From contig NW_013653270.1 in the NCBI RefSeq assembly GCF_000499385.1, forward strand, positions 15,001 through 27,500: a DNA stretch of 12,500 nucleotides. Direction: 5' to 3'. Source of the DNA: Eimeria necatrix. Lineage: Eukaryota > Apicomplexa > Conoidasida > Eucoccidiorida > Eimeriidae. The notes under the pieces were generated by a model. The model made no database searches. It saw only the letters and a list, made by a program, of their open reading frames with translations, and was not told where the DNA came from. Of the stretch, positions 7,817 to 12,500 are shown in pieces. The position numbers were made by a program, and so were the translations under genes. How positions within the stretch are numbered: position 1 is the first letter of the stretch; every line of letters starts with the position of its first letter.

Positions 7817-7852
7817 GGTTTAGGGTTTAGGGTTTAGGGTTTAGGGTTTGGG
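7814..7852 (+). repeat. Telomere-like (TTTAGGG)n array
   Basis: About five TTTAGGG units, the last one varied to TTTGGGG. It fills the whole gap between the TAG of the plus-strand frame and the TGA of the archease gene. Confidence 0.93.
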
Positions 7853-7854
7853 GT

Positions 7855-7961
7855 TCAAATATCTAGAACAACAAAAGCCTCTAATCTTTTGCTGCCGTCT
7901 TTAAGGGCCTCTGCAACAGCAGCAAGGTCTGTGCAGTCGCTCAAGTCCTCTACCACAGTCC

Positions 7962-8023
<62 letters not shown>

Positions 8024-8129
8024 AGCAGCAGCACGCGCAGCTGGTGCATAGTGACTGCCTTGACCTCCGTGCCCTGGGGGTGTCTTTTGGGGTCGAAGAC
8101 CTCCCCGCAGACTTCGCACTCCACCACCA

Positions 8130-8188
<59 letters not shown>

Positions 8189-8478
8189 GGGTCGCAGTTT
8201 GCTGCTGCTTCTGCGCGAAGTCGCAGGCTTTTGATGCAGCAAACAATGAAGTACTGCTCGCCATACAGCGCATGCACTTCGTCGAGAAAAGAAAACAAAA
8301 GTGAAGAGAGGTTTGCTGCTGCTGCGCGTACACTGCAGCAGCAGCTGGGGTGTACGTACACCAGGTCCACCATGTAGTGAAATAATCCAAAAACCAAAAA
8401 AGAAAATAAACTTTCCAAAGAAGTCCCAAACGCATGCACTATCACATCCGCAGTGTGGTCCAAGTACTCAAACCCCCC

Positions 8479-8566
<88 letters not shown>

Positions 8567-8645
8567 TGGGGGGAGGGCGGGGGCGGGGCGAGCAGCAGCG
8601 CAGGGCTGAAGGCGAACTCCTCGCCCGCAGCGTCGTCGCAGTCCT

Positions 8646-8732
<87 letters not shown>

Positions 8733-8850
8733 CTGCTGCTGCTGCTGCTGCTGCTGCTTCGGCTGTGGGCTTTCGCTTTTGTCTGCTGCGCTGCGCCTTC
8801 GATATGACTGACACCCCGCCAATCACAACTCTTTCCTCTTCGCTCTCCAT
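7855..8850 (-). CDS. ZBTB8OS: Archease, activator of RtcB-type tRNA/RNA ligase
   Basis: Archease promotes guanylylation and turnover of the RtcB RNA ligase in tRNA splicing. The minus-strand ORF has 331 codons, with ATG at 8850 and TGA at 7857-7855. The archease domain starts at residue 127 with FEYLDHTADVIVHAFGTSLE. It continues with LFHYMVD, then SSLLFSFLDEVHALYGEQYF, then the signature FDPKRHPQGTEVKAVTMHQL, and ends VVLDI, as archeases do. Between the SLE and FLDE motifs the spacing equals that of animal archease, so no intron is needed. Acidic residues of DHTAD and the C-terminal DI form the metal site in characterised members. The protein is about twice the usual length (about 140-170 aa). 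Extra residues are an N-terminal tail with three poly-Ala runs (32-68) and poly-Ser/Asn (96-124), and two internal poly-Gln runs (about 222-240 and 276-296). Telomere-like repeats begin 1-3 bp outside both ends. Confidence 0.93.
7964..8023. repeat. (CTG)n array, poly-Gln 2 of archease
   Basis: About 20 CTG units, read as CAG on the gene strand. It lies between the HQLRV strand and the C-terminal VVLDI strand of archease. Confidence 0.92.
8131..8187. repeat. (CTG)n array, poly-Gln 1 of archease
   Basis: About 19 CTG units, read as CAG on the gene strand. It separates RAEAAANCDP from LVVECEVCGEVFDPKRHPQG, in the loop before the archease signature. Confidence 0.92.
8349..8362 (+). repeat. 14-bp perfect palindrome GGTGTACGTACACC (archease coding)
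   Basis: It lies inside the archease domain and on the minus strand reads L-V-Y-V-H-P in MVDLVYVHPSCCC. It occupies the variable segment after the FxYM helix, where the length matches animal archease. Confidence 0.88.
8480..8567. repeat. (CTG)n-(TTG)n-(CTG)n array, poly-Ser/Asn of archease
   Basis: About 20 CTG units, then five TTG/GTT units, then CTG again. On the gene strand these read as AGC (Ser), AAC (Asn) and AGC, giving a Ser-Asn-Ser run directly upstream of the archease domain. Confidence 0.9.
8648..8757. repeat. (CTG)n array interrupted by GCG, poly-Ala of archease
   Basis: Three CTG blocks are separated by single GCG-type interruptions. On the gene strand the frame is GCA (Ala), with Pro at the interruptions (residues 41 and 55). 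Confidence 0.9.
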
Positions 8851-8851
8851 T

Positions 8852-8930
8852 CTAAACCCTAAACCCTAAACCCTAAACCCTAAACCCTAAACCCTAAACC
8901 CTGAACCTTGGGTTTTAAACCCTAAACCCT
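8852..8930 (-). repeat. Telomere-like (CCCTAAA)n array
   Basis: About seven CCCTAAA units, a broken section with an inverted TTGGGTTTT, then two more units. It starts immediately upstream of the archease ATG and has the opposite orientation to the array at 7814-7852. Confidence 0.93.
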
Positions 8931-9005
8931 CGAGAAGAAGGAAGACACTTTCAGCAGCAGCTGCTGCTCTTTCGTGGCCAAATTTGCAGTGCCTAGGGAC
9001 TTGTA
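8931..9005. other. Unique spacer between inverted telomere-like arrays
   Basis: A short mixed sequence with AGCAGCAGCTGCTGCT (8951-8966). No ORF or RNA gene is seen. Confidence 0.6.
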
Positions 9006-9060
9006 TTTAGGGTTTAGGGTTTAGGGTTTGGGGTTTAGGCTTTAGGGCTTAGGGTTTAGG
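9006..9060 (+). repeat. Telomere-like (TTTAGGG)n array
   Basis: Degenerate units with variants TTTGGGG, TTTAGGC and CTTAGGG. Confidence 0.9.
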
Positions 9061-9096
9061 CTGTGTATTCCGCTCTGCTGGTTTTAAACACCCGCC

Positions 9097-9154
9097 TAGG
9101 GTTTAGGGTTTAGGGTTTAGGGTTTAGCGTTTAGGGTTTAGGGCCAAGGGTTTC
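9097..9154 (+). repeat. Telomere-like (TTTAGGG)n array
   Basis: About seven units, including TTTAGCG, decaying into GGCCAAGGGTTTCAGG. Confidence 0.88.
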
Positions 9155-9222
9155 AGGCCACTTAAAGTCCGCCGTTAGGCAAATAGCATTTAGTTTCGAC
9201 TACTTAGGGTTGAACGCCTACA

Positions 9223-9290
9223 GTTTAGGGTTTAGGGTTTAGGGTTTAGGGTTTAGGGTTTAGGGTTTAGGGTTTAGTGTCTAGGGTTTG
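9223..9290 (+). repeat. Telomere-like (TTTAGGG)n array
   Basis: Eight clean TTTAGGG units followed by variants TTTAGTG, TCTAGGG and TTTGCGG. Confidence 0.93.
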
Positions 9291-9340
9291 CGGTGTGGCC
9301 ATAAGGGGCCCCGCCCCAGAGGCTGCCAGCAGCAGGCGCG

Positions 9341-9375
9341 AGGGTTTAGGGTTTAGGGTTTAGGGTTTAGAGTTT
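9341..9375 (+). repeat. Telomere-like (TTTAGGG)n array
   Basis: About four units. The preceding spacer (9291-9340) is GC-rich with GGGGCCCCGCCCC-type sequence. Confidence 0.9.
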
Positions 9376-9433
9376 CAATTGTTGTATTCAAGGGAAAGTT
9401 TAAAACTGAAAAACTCATTTGTCAACGGAAACG

Positions 9434-9489
9434 GGATTTAGGGTTTAGGGTTTAGGGTTTAGGGTTTAGGGTTTAGGGTTTAGGGTTTG
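9434..9489 (+). repeat. Telomere-like (TTTAGGG)n array
   Basis: Seven clean units followed by a GC-rich unique spacer (9490-9532). Confidence 0.93.
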
Positions 9490-9532
9490 CCAGCGTCAGC
9501 CGTCGTCGACTACGAGGAAGCGAGCCACAGCG

Positions 9533-9624
9533 TAACCCTAGGGTTAAGGGTTCAGGGTTTAGGGTTTAGGACTAAGGGTTTAGGGTTTAGGGTTTAGGGT
9601 TTAGGGTTTAGGGTTTGGGGTTTG
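9533..9624 (+). repeat. Telomere-like array starting at a palindromic strand switch
   Basis: It begins with TAACCCTAGGGTTA (9533-9546), a perfect 14-bp palindrome made of one CCCTAAA-type half-unit joined to one TTTAGGG-type half-unit. About ten TTTAGGG units follow, some degenerate. Confidence 0.9.
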
Positions 9625-9696
9625 TAATATATTTCTCAACTTTCTCGGGGCCTGCAGCCAAGCTAACTGCTGCACTCATCGCTTCTTTACAGCGGC

Positions 9697-9816
9697 CAAA
9701 CCCTAAACCCTAGGCCTCAAACCCTAAACCTTAAACCCTAAACCCTAAACCCTAAACCCTAAACCCTAGGTCCTACGCCCTAAACACTAAACCCTAGGCG
9801 TCAAACGCTAAACCCT
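9697..9816 (-). repeat. Telomere-like (CCCTAAA)n array
   Basis: About twelve units with variants (CCTTAAA, CCCTAGG, AACACT). The strand is opposite to the arrays on both sides. Confidence 0.92.
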
Positions 9817-9862
9817 CGCCTTGGCCTTAGACTCGATCTTTGCTCCAAGCCATGGAGACTTC

Positions 9863-9925
9863 GGGTTTAGGGTTTAGGGTTTAGGGTTTGGGGTTTAGGG
9901 TTTAGGGTTTAGGGTTTAGGGTTTG
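9863..9925 (+). repeat. Telomere-like (TTTAGGG)n array
   Basis: About nine units, one varied to TTTGGGG, ending in TTTGAGG. Confidence 0.92.
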
Positions 9926-9990
9926 AGGTGAAGGCTGATGGGATGAAGTCAAAAGGACTGTACAGACACTCCGGGACCAAGTTCTCTGTG
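9926..9990. other. Unique spacer with a degenerate palindromic element
   Basis: CTGTACAGACACT (9959-9971) is an inverted, degenerate copy of the 14-bp element. No gene is seen. Confidence 0.4.
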
Positions 9991-10044
9991 TAGCAGCAGC
10001 TGCTGCTGCACTGCGCAGCAAGAGCAGCAGCAGCTGCTGCTGCA

Positions 10045-10210
10045 GTGTTCGGCGGAAGCAGCAGCAGCAGCTACTGCCGCAGCGGGTGCAGCAGAAACAG
10101 CAGCAGCTACTGCTGCAGCGGGTGGAGCAGAAGCAGCAGCAGCATCTGCTGCTGCAGCACATGCAGCAGCAGGAGCAGCAGCACCTGTTGCTGCTGATAG
10201 GCCTCAGCAG
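10045..10210 (+). repeat. Ala-rich tandem repeat, about 36-39 bp
   Basis: In the GCN frame, three blocks each start with GAA and consist of Ala, Thr/Ser and Gly/His codons, of the type E-A-A-A-A-A-T-A-A-A-G-A-A. Ala codons vary between GCA, GCT, GCC and GCG, unlike a pure CAG array. The frame stops soon after (about 10226), so an exon boundary would be needed. Confidence 0.45.
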
Positions 10211-10226
10211 CAGCAGCAGTAGCAGC

Positions 10227-10451
10227 AGCAGTCCCTGCTGCTGCTGCTGTATTTGCTGCAGCACCAAGCACTGCTGCTGCAGCAATGGCAGCCTCAGCAG
10301 TAGAAGATGCTGCTGCAGCAGCTACTGTTGCTGCTGCTGCAGCAGCAGCAGCAGCAGATGCTGCTGCCATTAATGCTGCCAGCCTCAGATGCTACAACTG
10401 CAAGGAGCTGCAGGAATATGATGTCTCTTCTTTGTTTGTGGTGGTACGTTT

Positions 10452-10488
<37 letters not shown>

Positions 10489-10656
10489 TGCTGTTGCTGC
10501 TGCTGTTTTTTCCCTGCTGCTGCTGCTGCTACTGCTGTTGCTGTTTTTCTCCTGCTGTTGTTGTTGCTGCTGCTGCAAGTGCTATTACAGCTGCTACTAT
10601 GTTTCTGCTGCTGTTGCTGCTGCTGCTGCTACAAATGCTCTGACTGCCGTTACTGG

Positions 10657-10691
<35 letters not shown>

Positions 10692-10966
10692 AACTGCTCT
10701 CACTGCTGTTGCTGCTTCCTGCTTCTGTTGCTACAACCGATCTTGTTGCTGGTACTGTTTTTCTGCTGCTGCTGCAGCTCTTGCTTTGTTGCTGCTGCTG
10801 CTGCTGCAGCTGTTGCTGTCGTGTTCTCTTTCCCAGCTTTTATGTGCTGCTGCTGCTGCTGCTGTGTTTGCTGCTGCTGCTGCTGCTTCTGCAGTGCTTT
10901 TGCTGCTCCACAGTGAACTGCGTCGTGGGCGGCAAAAAAGGATTTGGTGGAAAAGTGAGAAGCTTG

Positions 10967-11002
<36 letters not shown>

Positions 11003-11125
11003 GCTGCTACTTTCGCCGGTGTTGCTGCTGCTGATTGTCTTGTTGCTGCTGCTGCTTTTGCCCGTAGTATTCCTTCGGCTGCGTCTGCTGCTGCTGCTGC
11101 TGTTTCATTGCTGCTGGGTCCCTGA
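10227..11125 (+). CDS. Possible Ala-rich multi-exon gene, structure unresolved
   Basis: A plus-strand frame with ATG at 10285 reads MAASAVEDAAAAATV, then INAASLRCYNCKELQEYDV, ending at a strong donor-like GTACGT at 10444. Downstream, a different frame is open to a TGA at 11123-11125. It contains the islands SAAVAAAAATNALTAVTG, PASVATTDLVAGTVF, VNCVVGGKKGFGGKVRSL and AAADCLVAAAAFARSIPSAA. Ala and Val codon third positions vary, which suggests translation. The intervening 10444-10600 is CTG/TTT-rich and could be intron. CACAG (10908-10912) and a GTGAGA (10953) flank the GGKKGFGGK island as possible splice sites. Function unknown; a weak SDE2-like motif is noted separately. Confidence 0.3.
10443..10449 (+). 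promoter_or_regulatory. Candidate splice donor GTG|GTACGT
   Basis: A consensus-like donor at the point where the non-repetitive island YNCKELQEYDVSSLFVV gives way to a pure CTG/TTT tract. Confidence 0.4.
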
Positions 11126-11162
11126 CAGCAGCAGCGGCAGCAGCAGCAGCAGCAGCAGCAGC

Positions 11163-11196
<34 letters not shown>

Positions 11197-11329
11197 TGTG
11201 CTGCGGTGTCTGTACAGGCCCTGTCTGTGCAGTGCAGCAGCTGCTTGAGCAGCAGCTTTGTCCCTTTTGCTGCTGCTCTCTCCCGCTGCTGCTTTTGCTA
11301 CTCCATTTGTGCAACAAGGTCTAGCAGCC
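11126..11329. other. CAG arrays and mixed repeat DNA
   Basis: Two CAG arrays (about 11126-11195), a half palindromic element GGTGTCTGTACAGG (11205-11218) and CTG-rich sequence. A plus frame is open from about 11206 into the downstream exon but lacks an ATG. A splice acceptor here is possible but not clear. Confidence 0.5.
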
Positions 11330-11429
11330 TAAACCCTAAACCCCAAACCCTAAACCCTAAACCCCAAACCCTCAAATCCAAACGCCGGTCATCCACGCGA
11401 AAGTCCCACTCAGCAAACCCTAAACCCCA

Positions 11430-11430
<1 letters not shown>
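11330..11430 (-). repeat. Telomere-like (CCCTAAA)n array, degenerate
   Basis: AAACCCTAAACCCCAAACCC-type units at 11330-11376 and again at 11416-11430, separated by unique sequence. In the open plus frame they read as LNPKPQT repeats. Confidence 0.9.
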
Positions 11431-12336
<906 letters not shown>

Positions 12337-12344
12337 CTATTAAG

Positions 12345-12500
12345 CGAATTTGCTAGCTAGCTAGCTAGCTAGCTTTCTGGCTAGCTAGCTAGCTAGCTAG
12401 CTAGCTAGCTTTCTAGATAGCTAGCTGGATAGCTAGCTGGATAGCTAGCTGGATAGCTAGCTAGCTTTCTGGATAGCTAGGTGGATAGCTAGCCAGCCAG
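12345..12500. repeat. (CTAG)n tetranucleotide array
   Basis: Starts about 10 bp after the TAG stop of the upstream exon and runs off the right edge. Pure GCTA units alternate with higher-order units such as GCTTTCTGG and TAGCTAGCTGGA. CTAG is self-complementary, so both strands carry the same repeat and it could fold into hairpins. Confidence 0.92.

Noticed and set aside
7889..8377. Plus-strand ORF with Cys runs
   Set aside because: Antisense to archease, which has clear domain identity.
8434..8869. Plus-strand poly-Ala, poly-Val, poly-Leu ORFs
   Set aside because: These are mirror readings of the archease N-terminal poly-Ser and poly-Ala tracts.
8852..9926. True chromosome end (telomere)
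   Set aside because: Arrays are short, degenerate, switch strand and are followed by more than 2.5 kb of coding-like DNA, so they are interstitial.
8852..9926. CRISPR-like array (regular repeats with unique spacers)
   Set aside because: Repeats are 7-bp telomere heptamers in arrays of variable length, spacers differ widely in size, and the DNA is from a eukaryote.

Overview
The window is nuclear DNA of a coccidian apicomplexan, almost certainly an Eimeria species. Two features shown directly by the sequence support this. CAG/CTG trinucleotide arrays lie inside and between nearly all coding regions, giving runs of Gln, Ala, Ser, Leu or Cys according to frame. Many interstitial arrays of the telomere-type heptamer TTTAGGG/CCCTAAA are also present. 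This combination is the published signature of the repeat-rich 'R segments' of Eimeria chromosomes. The species cannot be decided from the window.

Layout: (1) 1-2719, minus strand: a 3'-truncated, intron-containing gene for VPS53, a GARP/EARP vesicle-tethering subunit. It has one convincing intron (653-1207) and an exon running off the left edge. (2) 2720-3770: repeat-rich, with weak evidence for exons on either strand. (3) 3771-6308, plus strand: an 845-codon Ala/Gln/Ser/Cys-rich ORF of unknown function. (4) 6309-7402: an AT-rich gene-free island with four copies of a short palindromic element, a strong hairpin and small tandem repeats. (5) 7403-7816, plus strand: a basic Gln/Ala/Lys-rich possible exon with a 78-bp duplication. 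(6) 7855-8850, minus strand: an archease gene, complete in one exon, with four homopolymer insertions. It is bounded on both sides by telomere-like arrays in inverted orientation. (7) 8852-9926: a telomere-like repeat region whose arrays switch strand several times and are separated by short unique spacers. (8) 9980-11125, plus strand: Ala-rich possible exons with good splice-donor sequences and one short SDE2-like motif. (9) 11330-12336, plus strand: the 3' exon of an unidentified Ala/Gln-rich protein ending in SSDED. (10) 12345-12500: a CTAG tetranucleotide array.

The genes do not form a pathway. The recognised ones are unrelated housekeeping functions: vesicle tethering at the trans-Golgi/endosome, and activation of the RtcB-type RNA ligase. 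The most interesting unexplained signal is a recurrent 14-bp imperfect palindrome, GGTGT(AC/CT/AT)GTACACC. It occurs eight times intact and a few times as a half or degenerate site. It is found in AT-rich intergenic DNA and inside the coding frames of both recognised conserved proteins.
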